Source: Actinopolymorpha pittospori
Lineage (GTDB): Bacteria > Actinomycetota > Actinomycetes > Propionibacteriales > Actinopolymorphaceae
Direction of reading: 5' to 3'
Length of the DNA: 64,000 bases
Assembly (NCBI RefSeq): GCF_014873875.1
Contig: NZ_JADBEM010000001.1
Span: 8,494,001-8,558,000 of the forward strand
In this document: one piece after another, positions 53,933-62,918 of the stretch
Layout: every line of letters starts with the position of its first letter
Numbering within the stretch: position 1 is the first letter of the stretch
Notes under the pieces: model-generated
Database searches by the model: none
Told to the model about the DNA's origin: nothing
What the model saw: the letters and a program-made list of their open reading frames with translations, nothing else
Position numbers and translations under genes: made by a program

Positions 53933-54937
53933 GTGCGACCGTCCGACCCGCCCGCGCCGACGCCGGTGCCCACCGAAGTGCCGGAGGCGACCTGGCTCGC
54001 CCGCCAGGCCGCCCATGAACGCCGCGTGGACGCGTGGGTGGCTCCCCATCGCGGCCGGCGCAAGGATCAGCGGCGGCATCCGGTCGAGGACTTCCTCTTC
54101 ACCTACTACTCCCACCGGCCGGCCCGGCTGCGGCGCTGGCACCCCGGCGCGGGTGTCGTCCTCGCCGGCGAGGCGGCCCGGCGGACGTTCCTGCACGGCC
54201 GCGACTACGTCGAGGTGGCCGGCGGGGTCATGATCGATCCGGCCGTGCTCGCCGGGCGGGCGGACGCGATCCGCTGGATCCGGGATCTGCTGACCGCCAC
54301 GCGGGGACGCCCGGCGAGCTTCGGCTGCTTCGGTCTGCACGAGTGGGCGATGGTCTATCGGCTCCCCCAGGAGCGGGTCCGGCACGCGGGCTGGCCGCTG
54401 CGGCTCGGCGCCGAGGGCACCGACCGGGTGGTCGAGTCCCAGCGGATCCGCTGCTCCCACTTCGACGCGTACCGGTTCTTCACCGAGCCGGCCAGCCCGC
54501 TCAACACCCTGCGGCCCACGCGGGAGACCCAGCTCGACCTCGAACAGCCTGGCTGCCTGCACGCCAACATGGATCTGTACAAGTGGGCCTACAAGCTGGC
54601 CCCGCACGTCCCGTCGGAGCTGGTCGCCGACTGCTTCGAGCTGGCCCGGGAGATCCGTACCCTCGACATGCGTGCCTCGCCGTACGACCTGCGCGCTCTC
54701 GGCCACGAACCGGTCCCGATCGAGACACCCGAGGGTCGGGCGGAGTACGCCGGGGCCCAGCGCGACTTCTCGGTGCGGGCCCAGGCGCTCCGGGACCGGC
54801 TGATCGATGCCTGCGACGGCCTGCTCAGCCTGATCGACCCGCTGGCCCGGGCCCGCTCGGACCGGCCGGGGCCTCAGGCCCGCTCGGACTGCTCGGACTG
54901 CTCGGACTGCTCGACCCCGGCCCGGACCAGGCCGTAG
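53933..54937 (+). CDS. Conserved actinobacterial protein (often labelled 3-methyladenine DNA glycosylase)
   Basis: 334-aa cytoplasmic protein. Conserved-looking blocks: HPVEDFLFTYYSHRPARLRRWHPG, FGLHEWAMVYR, LRLGAEGTDRVVES and LHANMDLYKWAYKLAP. Relatives carry a 3-methyladenine glycosylase label, which I cannot support from motifs: no helix-hairpin-helix is visible. GTG start without good ribosome site. Its last 64 bp overlap the end of convergent cimA, and both proteins end in a repeat-encoded tail. Confidence 0.72.
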   Translation: MRPSDPPAPTPVPTEVPEATWLARQAAHERRVDAWVAPHRGRRKDQRRHPVEDFLFTYYSHRPARLRRWHPGAGVVLAGEAARRTFLHGRDYVEVAGGVMIDPAVLAGRADAIRWIRDLLTATRGRPASFGCFGLHEWAMVYRLPQERVRHAGWPLRLGAEGTDRVVESQRIRCSHFDAYRFFTEPASPLNTLRPTRETQLDLEQPGCLHANMDLYKWAYKLAPHVPSELVADCFELAREIRTLDMRASPYDLRALGHEPVPIETPEGRAEYAGAQRDFSVRAQALRDRLIDACDGLLSLIDPLARARSDRPGPQARSDCSDCSDCSTPARTRP

Positions 54938-56481
54938 GTCACGCCGTCGACCAGCGCCTCCCAGGAGGCCTCGATGATGTTGTGGCCGACGCCGACGGTC
55001 TGCCAGGACTCCTCGCCGTCGGAGAGCTCGATCAGAACTCTGATAACGGCGTCCGTCCCGTGCCCGGCGTCCAGGATGCGCACGCGGTAGTCGATCAGGT
55101 CGAGCTTCTCCACCACGGGGTAGGACTGGCCGATCGCGCCACGCAACGCGGCGTCGAGCGCGTTCACCGGACCGTTGCCCTCGCCGGTCACGATGGCCCG
55201 CTCACCACCCGCGCTCAGCTTGACCGTCGCCTCCGACAGCGCCTCCTCATCCGGGCGGGAGTCGGTGATCACGCGCCAGGAGTCGACGTGGAAGAAGTTC
55301 GGCCGGGCGCCCTCGACCTCCTCGATGAGCAACAGCTCGAAGGAGGCGTCGGCCGCCTCGAAGGTGTAGCCCTGCGCCTCCATGGCCTTCACGCGCTCGG
55401 TGATCCTGGTCACGAGCGCCCGGTCGCCGGCGAGGTCGTAGCCGAGTTCGCGGCCCTTGAGCTCGATGCTCGCCCGTCCGGCCATGTCCGAGACCAGGAG
55501 TCGCATGTCGTTGCCGACGTCCTCGGGATCGGCGTGCTGGTAGAGGTTCGGGTCGACCTTGATCGCGCTCGCGTGCAGACCCGCCTTGTGCGTGAAGGCC
55601 GACGCGCCCACGTAGGGCTGCCGGGAGTACGGCGGCACGTTGGTCACCTCCGAGACCGCGTGCGCGATCCGGGTCGCCTCCCGCAGTGCCGCCGCGGGGA
55701 CGAGGTCGCGCCCACGCTTGAGCTGGAGGTTGGCGACGACGGTGACCAGGTCGGCGTTCCCGGTGCGCTCGCCGTACCCGTTGAGTGTGCCCTGCACGTG
55801 GCTCGCCCCCGCGTCGACCGCCGCGAGGGTGTTCGCGACCGCGCAGCCGGCGTCGTTGTGGCAGTGGATGCCGACCCGGGCGCCGGTGCCGGCGAGCACC
55901 GTCGACACGACGTCGCCCACCTGGTCGGGGAGCATCCCGCCGTTCGTGTCGCAGAGCGCCACGACCTCCACACCCGCCTCGGCGGCGACCCGCACGACCT
56001 CCAGCGCGTACGCCGGATTGTCGCGGTAACCGTCGAAGAAGTGCTCGGCGTCGACGAAGACCCGCTGCCCACCGGCGCGCAGGAACTCCACCGTGTCGCG
56101 GATCATGGCGAGGTTCTCCTCGAGCGTGGTCCGCAGGGCGAGTTCGACGTGCCGGTCGTGGCTCTTCGCCACCAGCGTCACGACGTCCGCGCGGGAGTCA
56201 CGCAACGCCCGCACCAGTGGGTCGTCCGCCGCCTTCATCCCCGCCCGCCGGGTGGCGCCGAACGCCGCGAGCGTGGCGTGGCGGAGTCGGAGTTCGTCAC
56301 CCGCCCGCCGGAAGAACTCCGTGTCCTTCGGATTGGCGCCCGGCCAGCCACCCTCGATGTAGCCGACGCCAAGCGCGTCGAGGTGCCCCGCAATGGCGAG
56401 CTTGTCCTCGACGGAGAGGCTGAGGCCCTCCTGCTGGGCCCCGTCACGCAGCGTCGTGTCGTACACGTGGAAGTCGCTCAT
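54874..56481 (-). CDS. cimA: (R)-citramalate synthase
   Basis: Condenses pyruvate with acetyl-CoA to citramalate, the threonine-independent entry to isoleucine. 535 aa: [12 protein letters not shown] start, catalytic [13 protein letters not shown], and the C-terminal regulatory LeuA-dimer domain (about 410-520). Distinguished from LeuA by length and GWPGANPKD loop. ATG at 56481 with AAGGAG. The last residues are (EQS)3 from a 9-bp repeat. Upstream lies an attenuator-like leader. Confidence 0.94.
   Translation of the reverse strand: MSDFHVYDTTLRDGAQQEGLSLSVEDKLAIAGHLDALGVGYIEGGWPGANPKDTEFFRRAGDELRLRHATLAAFGATRRAGMKAADDPLVRALRDSRADVVTLVAKSHDRHVELALRTTLEENLAMIRDTVEFLRAGGQRVFVDAEHFFDGYRDNPAYALEVVRVAAEAGVEVVALCDTNGGMLPDQVGDVVSTVLAGTGARVGIHCHNDAGCAVANTLAAVDAGASHVQGTLNGYGERTGNADLVTVVANLQLKRGRDLVPAAALREATRIAHAVSEVTNVPPYSRQPYVGASAFTHKAGLHASAIKVDPNLYQHADPEDVGNDMRLLVSDMAGRASIELKGRELGYDLAGDRALVTRITERVKAMEAQGYTFEAADASFELLLIEEVEGARPNFFHVDSWRVITDSRPDEEALSEATVKLSAGGERAIVTGEGNGPVNALDAALRGAIGQSYPVVEKLDLIDYRVRILDAGHGTDAVIRVLIELSDGEESWQTVGVGHNIIEASWEALVDGVTYGLVRAGVEQSEQSEQSERA
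54882..54913. repeat. 9-bp tandem repeat in convergent gene ends
   Basis: GCTCGGACT repeated three times plus a partial GCTCG. It encodes Ser-Asp-Cys triplets at the end of the plus-strand gene and Glu-Gln-Ser triplets at the end of CimA. Confidence 0.85.
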
Positions 56482-56534
56482 CGGAAGAAGCTCCTTGCGA
56501 ACCTGGATGTGGTCGGGAGGTGTGTCGGGGCCTG

Positions 56535-56568
56535 ACAAACAAAAAACCTCTCGCGGGGTGCGAGAGGT
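56535..56568 (-). terminator. Intrinsic terminator in the cimA leader (attenuator)
   Basis: On the minus strand ACCTCTCGC and GCGAGAGGT form a perfect 9-bp stem with a short loop, followed by TTTTTTGTTTG. It ends 54 bp before the cimA ATG, so a terminator lies in the 5' leader. A preceding GC-rich palindromic segment (GGCGCGCC ... GCGCGC) could form an alternative structure. Confidence 0.82.
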
Positions 56569-56599
56569 CTGCGCGCAGGACGGGACGTGTCCGGCGCGC

Positions 56600-56632
56600 C
56601 TAGGTAATGATCACCGTGAAGGTGGAGTACAT
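56600..56632 (-). CDS. Candidate cimA leader peptide (MYSTFTVIIT)
   Basis: Ten-residue ORF ending Val-Ile-Ile-Thr, placed 31 bp before the terminator arm. Ile/Val codons before a terminator are the hallmark of ilv-type attenuation, and isoleucine is the product of the citramalate route. An in-frame ATG six codons upstream would give a 16-residue form. Weakness: no good ribosome site. A competing frame (56478-56669, 63 codons) has a strong GGAGGGGAG site, reads through the terminator and ends in ATGA at cimA. Confidence 0.55.
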   Translation of the reverse strand: MYSTFTVIIT

Positions 56633-56725
56633 GCGGGCAGTCTCGCACATCCTGTTCGGACATGGTCACTCCCCTCCGCTGTAACCGAGGTGTCGCGAGC
56701 CGTCAGCGGACGGTCAGCTGTCCCC

Positions 56726-56755
56726 TTGTGACCTTCCGTCCTGGTTCGCTAGGGT
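56726..56755 (+). promoter_or_regulatory. Promoter of the ABC-F gene
   Basis: TTGTGA at 56726 and TAGGGT at 56750 (TANNNT) with an 18-bp spacer, leaving about an 80-nt leader before the ATG. Confidence 0.55.
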
Positions 56756-56842
56756 CGATCCGTGGGCATCTGATCGGAGTTCCCGACCTCTCGCCGCGTG
56801 GTGGTTCTCACCCGTAGGCCTCCTCCGAGTTCCTGGGATCCC

Positions 56843-58579
56843 ATGACGACGCCCTTCGCTTCTCCCGCCCTTTCCCGTGCCCCCGGTGCCCCTGTCCTGA
56901 AGGCTTCGGGGCTCACCAAGACCCATGACGGTGACCCGCTGTTCACCGATGTCAACCTCATCGTGAACGCCGGCGAGCGGATCGGTCTCGTCGGGCCGAA
57001 CGGTGCCGGCAAGTCGACCTTGCTCCGCATCCTCGCCGGCCGTGACCGGCCTGACCGCGGCACGGTGAGCTACGGGCCGCGCGACCGGGTTGGCTACCGC
57101 GACGCCGACATCCCCGACACCGAGACCACGGTCGGCGCGTTTCTCGACGCGGGTCTTGGTGAGATCGCGGGCATCGCGGCCCGGATGCGCGTGCTGGAGC
57201 ACGCCATGGCGGACTCCGGTGGCACGCACGACGCCGAGGACACCGACAACACGGAGAGGCCCGAGAACACCGAGGACGTCCTCGCGGAGTACGCCGCGGC
57301 ACAGGACAGGTTCGAGGTGCTCGGTGGCTGGGAGGCGCAGGCGCGTTCGGAGGAGGTCCGCGACCGGCTGGGTCTCGCCGACCTCGACCCGTCGCGACGC
57401 CTGGGCCAGACGAGCGGTGGCCAGCAGGCCCGGCTCATGCTCGCGCGCCTCCTGCTGGAGCAGCCGAGCGTGCTGCTGTTGGACGAACCGACGAACCATC
57501 TCGACGCCGCCGGGGTCAGCTGGCTCGGTGACTACCTCGTGCGCTACCGCGGCGTCGTCGTGGTGGTCACGCACGACCGCGCGTTCCTCGACCGGCTGGT
57601 GCATCGCGTCGTCGAACTCGACGTCCTCACCGACCAGGCCGAGGTCTACGAGGGCGGCTACACCGCATACCGGTTGGAGAAGCGGCGTCGCCGCGCGCGC
57701 CTGTTGGCTGACTGGGAAGCGCAGGAGAAGCACCACCGCAGGTTGAGCGCCGACATCGAACGCACTGCCAACCAGGCCTTGCGCACCGAACTCACCACGC
57801 ACAACGACCGGATGCGCCGCTACGCCAAGAAGGTCGCGAAGAAGGCGAAGGCGCGCGAGCGCAGACTGCGGCGGGAGATGACCTCGGCGAGCTGGATCGA
57901 GCGGCCGGAGGAACGCCCACCCCTGGTGCTCGACTTCGCGGGTTCGACGCCGCCCGACCAGGTGGTGCTCACTGCGCAGGCCCTGGTCGGCGACCGCGGC
58001 AACGGTCCGCTCTGGCAGGAGTTCTCGGCCCTGGTCCGAGGCGGCGAACGCGTCGTCGTGAGCGGTGAGAACGGTACCGGCAAGTCCACCTTGCTCGCGC
58101 TCCTCGCCGGTGAGTTGTCGCCCCTGCGAGGGCAGGCGACCCTGGGCGTGCGAGCCGGTGTGCTTCCGCAGGTGCATGACCAGCTGCCGTTGCGGATGCC
58201 GGTGCTCGACTACCTGCGCCGGCGGATTCCTCTCTACGAGGAGGACGCCGAGCGCCTGCTCGACTCCTACCTGTTCGACGAGGACCAGATCAGGCGCCCG
58301 CTCGGTACCCTCTCAGCCGGCGAGATTCGCCGGCTGCTGCTGGCCTGCCTGGTCAACGGCGGGCAGCAGCTCCTGCTCCTCGACGAACCCACCAACTATC
58401 TCGACTTCGACTCCCTCGACGTGCTGGACGACGCGCTCGCGGGATTCGGCGGGACAGTCGTCGCCGTCAGCCACGACGAGCGCTTCACCGAGAACTTCAG
58501 GCCCACCCAGCACTGGCGGCTCCTCCGCACGGCGCGGGGTCCGGCCACGTGGCAGGTGTCCACGTCGTCGGCGTCCTGA
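56843..58579 (+). CDS. ABC-F family ATPase
   Basis: 578-aa soluble protein with two ATPase domains and no membrane helices. Walker A GPNGAGKST and ENGTGKST; signatures TSGGQQARL and LSAGEIRRL; Walker B LLLDEPTNHLD and LLLDEPTNYLD. The linker is basic and helical (RRRRARLLADWEAQEKHHRR). ABC-F proteins act on the ribosome, either in translation quality control or antibiotic protection. No good ribosome site at the ATG, and an 80-nt leader, as in regulated ABC-F resistance genes; which role is unknown. Confidence 0.93.
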   Translation: MTTPFASPALSRAPGAPVLKASGLTKTHDGDPLFTDVNLIVNAGERIGLVGPNGAGKSTLLRILAGRDRPDRGTVSYGPRDRVGYRDADIPDTETTVGAFLDAGLGEIAGIAARMRVLEHAMADSGGTHDAEDTDNTERPENTEDVLAEYAAAQDRFEVLGGWEAQARSEEVRDRLGLADLDPSRRLGQTSGGQQARLMLARLLLEQPSVLLLDEPTNHLDAAGVSWLGDYLVRYRGVVVVVTHDRAFLDRLVHRVVELDVLTDQAEVYEGGYTAYRLEKRRRRARLLADWEAQEKHHRRLSADIERTANQALRTELTTHNDRMRRYAKKVAKKAKARERRLRREMTSASWIERPEERPPLVLDFAGSTPPDQVVLTAQALVGDRGNGPLWQEFSALVRGGERVVVSGENGTGKSTLLALLAGELSPLRGQATLGVRAGVLPQVHDQLPLRMPVLDYLRRRIPLYEEDAERLLDSYLFDEDQIRRPLGTLSAGEIRRLLLACLVNGGQQLLLLDEPTNYLDFDSLDVLDDALAGFGGTVVAVSHDERFTENFRPTQHWRLLRTARGPATWQVSTSSAS

Positions 58580-58645
58580 GCCGGGTCCGAGTGGTCCGAG
58601 TCAGATCCGGATCGGGGCCGGGGTGGGGCCGCTCGCGGCCGGTCC

Positions 58646-59689
58646 TCAGACGGTGTCCTGACGCCCCTGTCGGTCGCGGTGGTCCCGGCGGCCTGGTCGG
58701 TCCTGGAGTTCGGCCGGACCACGCCGGCGCACCAGCATGGCGCCGAGCGCGGTGCGCCGGTGCAGCACCGCGCGCCCGGCCCGGACGGTACTGATCAGGC
58801 CCGCCCCCCGCAGCGCCGCGGTGTGCGCGGACACCGTGGCGTTGCTCACCCCGAGCTGGCGGGCGAGCCCACTGGTGGTGTGTTCGTCGGCCAGCAGGAG
58901 CAGCAGGTCGAGCCGCGTACGCCCGAGCACACCGGCCAGGGCGGCCTCGGCGCTGTCGGCACCTGCCGGCCTCTCGGGTGAGAGCGGAATGCCCGGACCG
59001 GCCGCGTAGGTGACGACCACCGGCCGGTCCGGCTGGTCACAGACGAGTGGATGGCCGGTCCAGTGGAAGGTGGGGAGCAGCACCAGTCCCCGGCCGTCCA
59101 CGTCGATGTGCCGCTCGAACGGCGCGTCGAGTTCCCACTCCTGTTCCCGAAACAGCGCGCCCGGCACCAGCTCACCGAGCGCGTGCCCGATGCCGTGCTC
59201 GGCCACGGTCAGGGCGTGCCGGGTGAACTCCGCCTGGTGCAGGTCGCTCAGCTGATCCCAGACGGGTCGCAGGGCATGGTCGTACGCCGACCGATGGGCG
59301 CGGCGGAGAATCTGCCAGGCCTCGGCGTCGCCCCGGTGCAGCGCGCGGATCCAGGGCGGCGCCGCGGTCGGGTGCGGTGCGTACACCCGCTCGAGCTCGG
59401 CACGGACGAGGTCCGGGCGCCACGCCCGTGGGCTGTCCAGCGCCTCGTCCAACGTCTCGTCGTAGATGTCGAGGAAAGCCGGTGCGAGCCCGGCGGGGAC
59501 CAGGTCGCCGACCGGTGCCACGGCACGGGGCAGCGACCGGAGCATCCGTCGTCGCCACCGACCGAAGAGCAGGCCGTCGTCGCGACGGACCATCATGAGG
59601 AGGGCGCTGTTCAGCTCCAGGAGCGGTGCCGGTCGGGGCGAGAACCGGACGTGGGCGAAGTCGGCGGCGCTGAAGCGGATCCGGATCAC
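58646..59689 (-). CDS. DUF5937/ArsR-type winged-helix regulator
   Basis: 347-aa protein. The long N-terminal part (IRFSAADFAHVRFSPRPAPLLELNSAL) is the DUF5937-like sensing region; a C-terminal ArsR-type helix-turn-helix (HTTSGLARQLGVSNATVSAHTAALRGAGLI) follows, then a basic tail. GTG start right after GGGGAGTA. Divergent from the alpha/beta hydrolase gene, which may be its target. The signal is unknown. Confidence 0.88.
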   Translation of the reverse strand: MIRIRFSAADFAHVRFSPRPAPLLELNSALLMMVRRDDGLLFGRWRRRMLRSLPRAVAPVGDLVPAGLAPAFLDIYDETLDEALDSPRAWRPDLVRAELERVYAPHPTAAPPWIRALHRGDAEAWQILRRAHRSAYDHALRPVWDQLSDLHQAEFTRHALTVAEHGIGHALGELVPGALFREQEWELDAPFERHIDVDGRGLVLLPTFHWTGHPLVCDQPDRPVVVTYAAGPGIPLSPERPAGADSAEAALAGVLGRTRLDLLLLLADEHTTSGLARQLGVSNATVSAHTAALRGAGLISTVRAGRAVLHRRTALGAMLVRRRGPAELQDRPGRRDHRDRQGRQDTV

Positions 59690-59766
59690 TACTCCCCCTG
59701 GTGGCGTCGCGCAATCGTTTCGGGCCGGAGCTGAACCATCGTGCCCACCGCGGGCCGAACGGCAGC

Positions 59767-61035
59767 ATGCGGGTCATGTCCTACGAACTTCCGCAGCCAG
59801 CAGACCCGCGTCCCGCACGGCCCACCAGGCGAGCCCTCACCACGTCGGCCGTCCTGGCCGCGGCCCTCCTGGTCGTGGGCGGTCGGGACGTCGCGGTGGC
59901 CCGTGCCGCATCCGCCGACCTGCGCCTTCGGCTACCGGCGCCGACCGGACCCCACCCGGTGGGGCTCACCACGTGGTACCTCCTCGACCGATCCCGCCGC
60001 GATCCCTGGGACAGCACCATCCCCGTGCGGGAGCTGATGGTCTCGGTGTTCTACCCCGCCCGCGACGTCCGCCGCCACCCGGTGGTTCGACAGCTCGACC
60101 CCGGAGTCGCCGGGGTGTTCGGCATGTTCGTGCCGTACCGGTTTCCGGGAGTGCCCCCGACCGGAGTGGACTGGGCGGCCACCACGACCCACGCCCACCT
60201 GGACGCACCGGCACTCGCCGGGCGGCGACCGGTGCTGGTGTACAGCCCGGGCGGCGGGGATCCGCGCGGCCTGGGCAGCAGTGTCGCGGAGGATCTGGCC
60301 AGCCACGGCTGGGTGGTGGTGACGATGGACCATCCCGGCGACGCCGTCGCCGTCGAGTTCCCCGGCCCGACCGACTACCGGGACGCGGTTCGCCCGACCG
60401 TCTTCGTGACCGATCCCCGGACCGATCCGACGACCTTCCGCACCATGATCGACGCCCGGGTCGCGGACACGCGGTTCGTGCTGGACCAGGTGGAGGTGCT
60501 GGCCGGCGGAGGCAACCCGGACGCGATCGGACGAGCGGTGCCGAGCGGGCTCGCGCGTGCGGTCGACCCGCGAAAGATGGGTGTCTACGGTCACTCCGCC
60601 GGCGCTACCGCGGCCGCGCAGGCGATGTATGAGGATCGCCGGCTCGGCGCGGCGATCAACCTGGAGGGCTATCTCGACCATCCCGCGGAGCAGCCCGGCC
60701 AGGAGGGAGCGTTGTATCCGGTCGCGGAGTACGGCGTGGACCGACCGTTGCTGCTCTGGAGCAGCGAGGGCTTCCCCGACCGGGCGGGCATGGCACGCTC
60801 CTGGTCGGCGATGCTCGCTCATCCAGGCGGCTGGACCAGCCGGCGGGACTTCCGGAACGCCGCGCACTGGACGTTCACCGACTTCGCCGCCATCGCGCCC
60901 CAGGTGCAGGCCGCCGGGCTGATGACCGCCGCCGCGCGAGCCGACCTCGTGGGCACGATCGACCAGGCCGATGCGGTTCGGACGGTGCGTACCGGCGTAC
61001 GTGAGTTCTTCGCACGGCACCTGCGTCGTCCCTGA
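59767..61035 (+). CDS. Exported alpha/beta hydrolase (PAF-acetylhydrolase/lipase-like)
   Basis: 422-aa hydrolase. Arg-containing N-terminus then a hydrophobic stretch (ALTTSAVLAAALLVVGG) and Ala-x-Ala-like site suggest export. The nucleophile is in GVYGHSAGATAAAQAM (Ser about 275); HPGD and a late His (NAAHWTF) complete a likely triad. LMVSVFYPARD is typical of PAF-AH/chlorophyllase-like lipases. ATG 59767 (or 59776). Divergent from the DUF5937 regulator. Confidence 0.85.
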   Translation: MRVMSYELPQPADPRPARPTRRALTTSAVLAAALLVVGGRDVAVARAASADLRLRLPAPTGPHPVGLTTWYLLDRSRRDPWDSTIPVRELMVSVFYPARDVRRHPVVRQLDPGVAGVFGMFVPYRFPGVPPTGVDWAATTTHAHLDAPALAGRRPVLVYSPGGGDPRGLGSSVAEDLASHGWVVVTMDHPGDAVAVEFPGPTDYRDAVRPTVFVTDPRTDPTTFRTMIDARVADTRFVLDQVEVLAGGGNPDAIGRAVPSGLARAVDPRKMGVYGHSAGATAAAQAMYEDRRLGAAINLEGYLDHPAEQPGQEGALYPVAEYGVDRPLLLWSSEGFPDRAGMARSWSAMLAHPGGWTSRRDFRNAAHWTFTDFAAIAPQVQAAGLMTAAARADLVGTIDQADAVRTVRTGVREFFARHLRRP

Positions 61036-61196
61036 CGCGCGGTCGCCGCCGTCGTCCACGGCGCAACCGACGCCTGCCCGGGGCGACCACACAGCACGGC
61101 GGGCTGGCACGCGACCGAGACCTGGTGTCAATGGTCGCCTGCGCCAGCCCGCCGGCACTCACACGTGTGGCGTTCTCCCGCGGCCGCGGGTCGGGG

Positions 61197-61472
61197 TCAT
61201 CCGGACCCGGCCCTTGATCCCTCGGGCAGGGGCAGATCGAGCTCGGTCGGGTCGAACTCCCCGTCCTTCGCTCCGGAGAGGAATGCCTCCCACTCCCCTG
61301 GCGTGAAGACCAGCACTGGTCCGTCGGGGTCATGGGCGTTCCGCATGCCGATCAGCTCGTCCACGAAGGCGACTTCGATGTCGCCGCCGGCGGCTGCCGA
61401 ACGCCACTCCGCGCGGCCCAGGTCGAAGACCCCCTTGAGGGGGTGGGTGACGCCTTCCGTTTGTTCCGTCAT
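61197..61472 (-). CDS. DUF397 protein
   Basis: 91-aa protein with the DUF397 core WRSAAAGGDIEVAFVDELIGMRNA and VLVFTPGEWEAFLSGAKDGEFD. In Streptomyces and relatives such proteins usually pair with an XRE regulator next door (BldB/Abb-like or toxin-antitoxin-like units); none is adjacent here. Stands alone between the hydrolase and ilvE. Confidence 0.9.
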   Translation of the reverse strand: MTEQTEGVTHPLKGVFDLGRAEWRSAAAGGDIEVAFVDELIGMRNAHDPDGPVLVFTPGEWEAFLSGAKDGEFDPTELDLPLPEGSRAGSG

Positions 61473-61668
61473 TCGTGGGTACTCCCTGTCTGAGGATCAC
61501 CAGACGGCGACGGCGACGACCTTTGGGTGTTCCGGCGCCGCCGAAGCCCCCGTTGCGCACGGGAAAAGCTACTCCCTCTTCCCACAGACGCGCACGCAGA
61601 GTCCCCGGGTGTCGCACAGAGTGGCGACCAGCCTCGTTTCGGGGCGCCCCGAGGAACGCTCGGCGGGC

Positions 61669-62757
61669 TCAGCAGACCTTGTGCATCCAGCCGTAGCCGT
61701 CCTCGGCCCGGCCGTACTGGATGTCGAGCAGCTTCTCGCGGATCGCCATGGTGACGGGGCCGGCACCGCCGTCACCCATGACCACCTCGCCCTCGGGCGA
61801 GCGGAGCGAGCCGACCGGCGTGAGGACCGCGGCGGTTCCGCACGCGAAGACCTCCGTGATCCGACCGCTGTGGGCGCTGTCACGCCACTCGTCGATGCTG
61901 ATCCGGCGCTCCTCCACCTTGTGGCCCATGTCGCTGGCGATGACCTGGACCGCGTGGCGCGTGATGCCCTCGAGGATCGTGCCGAGCTCGGGAGTGACGA
62001 TCTGGCCGTCGTCGTAGACGAAGTAGAGGTTCATCCCGCCGAGTTCCTCGACCCAGCGGTGCTCGACCGCGTCCAGGAAGACCACCTGGTCACAGCCGTG
62101 CTCACTCGCCTCCTGCTGGGCGAGCAGGCTGCCGGCGTAGTTGCCGCCACACTTCGCCGCGCCGGTGCCGCCCACCGCCGCACGGGTGTATTCCTGCGAC
62201 AGCCAGATCGACACCGGCTTGACGCCCTTGGAGAAGTAGGCACCGGCCGGCGAGGCGATCACGGAGAAGGTCACCTCCCGCGCCGCGCGCACACCGAGGA
62301 AGACCTCGGAGGCGAACATGAACGGCCTGACGTAGAGGCTGGTCTCGCCTCCGGCCGGCACCCAGTCACGGTCGACGCTCACCAAGGTGTCCAGCGCGGT
62401 CAGGAAGTCCTCCGCGGGAAGCTCGGGCAGGGCCATCCGGTGCGCCGAACGCTGGAAGCGGGCGGCGTTGGCCTCCGGACGGAACGTCCAGATCGAGCCG
62501 TCCTCACGGCGGTATGCCTTGAGGCCCTCGAAGATCTCCTGCGCGTAATGAAGCACCGCGGTGGCCGGGTCGATCGTGAGCGGGCCGTAGGGCTTGAGGG
62601 TCGCGTCGTGCCACCCCTGCTCGGGCGTCCACGTCACGGTCACCATGTGGTCGGAGAAGTACTTTCCGAACCCCGGGTCGGCAAGGATCTCCGCCCGGCG
62701 CGCGGCCGGGACAGGAGACTCGTTGAGTTGCTTGCGGAACTCGAGGCTTGCGGTCAT
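61669..62757 (-). CDS. ilvE: Branched-chain amino acid aminotransferase
   Basis: Final step of Leu/Ile/Val synthesis, 362 aa, PLP fold type IV. SDHMVTVTWT start, YVRPFMFASE, PLP Lys in GAAKCGGNYAGS, and EVFACGTAAVLTPVG are intact. Downstream of leuB on the same strand but separated by a terminator, so it likely has its own promoter. Confidence 0.97.
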   Translation of the reverse strand: MTASLEFRKQLNESPVPAARRAEILADPGFGKYFSDHMVTVTWTPEQGWHDATLKPYGPLTIDPATAVLHYAQEIFEGLKAYRREDGSIWTFRPEANAARFQRSAHRMALPELPAEDFLTALDTLVSVDRDWVPAGGETSLYVRPFMFASEVFLGVRAAREVTFSVIASPAGAYFSKGVKPVSIWLSQEYTRAAVGGTGAAKCGGNYAGSLLAQQEASEHGCDQVVFLDAVEHRWVEELGGMNLYFVYDDGQIVTPELGTILEGITRHAVQVIASDMGHKVEERRISIDEWRDSAHSGRITEVFACGTAAVLTPVGSLRSPEGEVVMGDGGAGPVTMAIREKLLDIQYGRAEDGYGWMHKVC

Positions 62758-62861
62758 GGCTGCACCGTACCCAATCCTTGGTCAACCCGCGGTGGCGCGA
62801 AGCCCACGGGACCTCCGGCCGTCCGGAGGGTGGAGAGATCTATCGGTCAAACAAGACGAAA

Positions 62862-62891
62862 GGCGCCGCCCGCACGATGGCGGGCGGCGCC
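62862..62891 (-). terminator. Terminator of leuB
   Basis: GGCGCCGCCCGC and GCGGGCGGCGCC form a perfect 12-bp stem with a 6-nt loop, 27 bp past the leuB stop; CCTTTCGTCTTGTTTG follows on the minus strand. Confidence 0.85.
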
Positions 62892-62918
62892 TGGCTCCGA
62901 AGGCGAAAGCGTCGGAGC

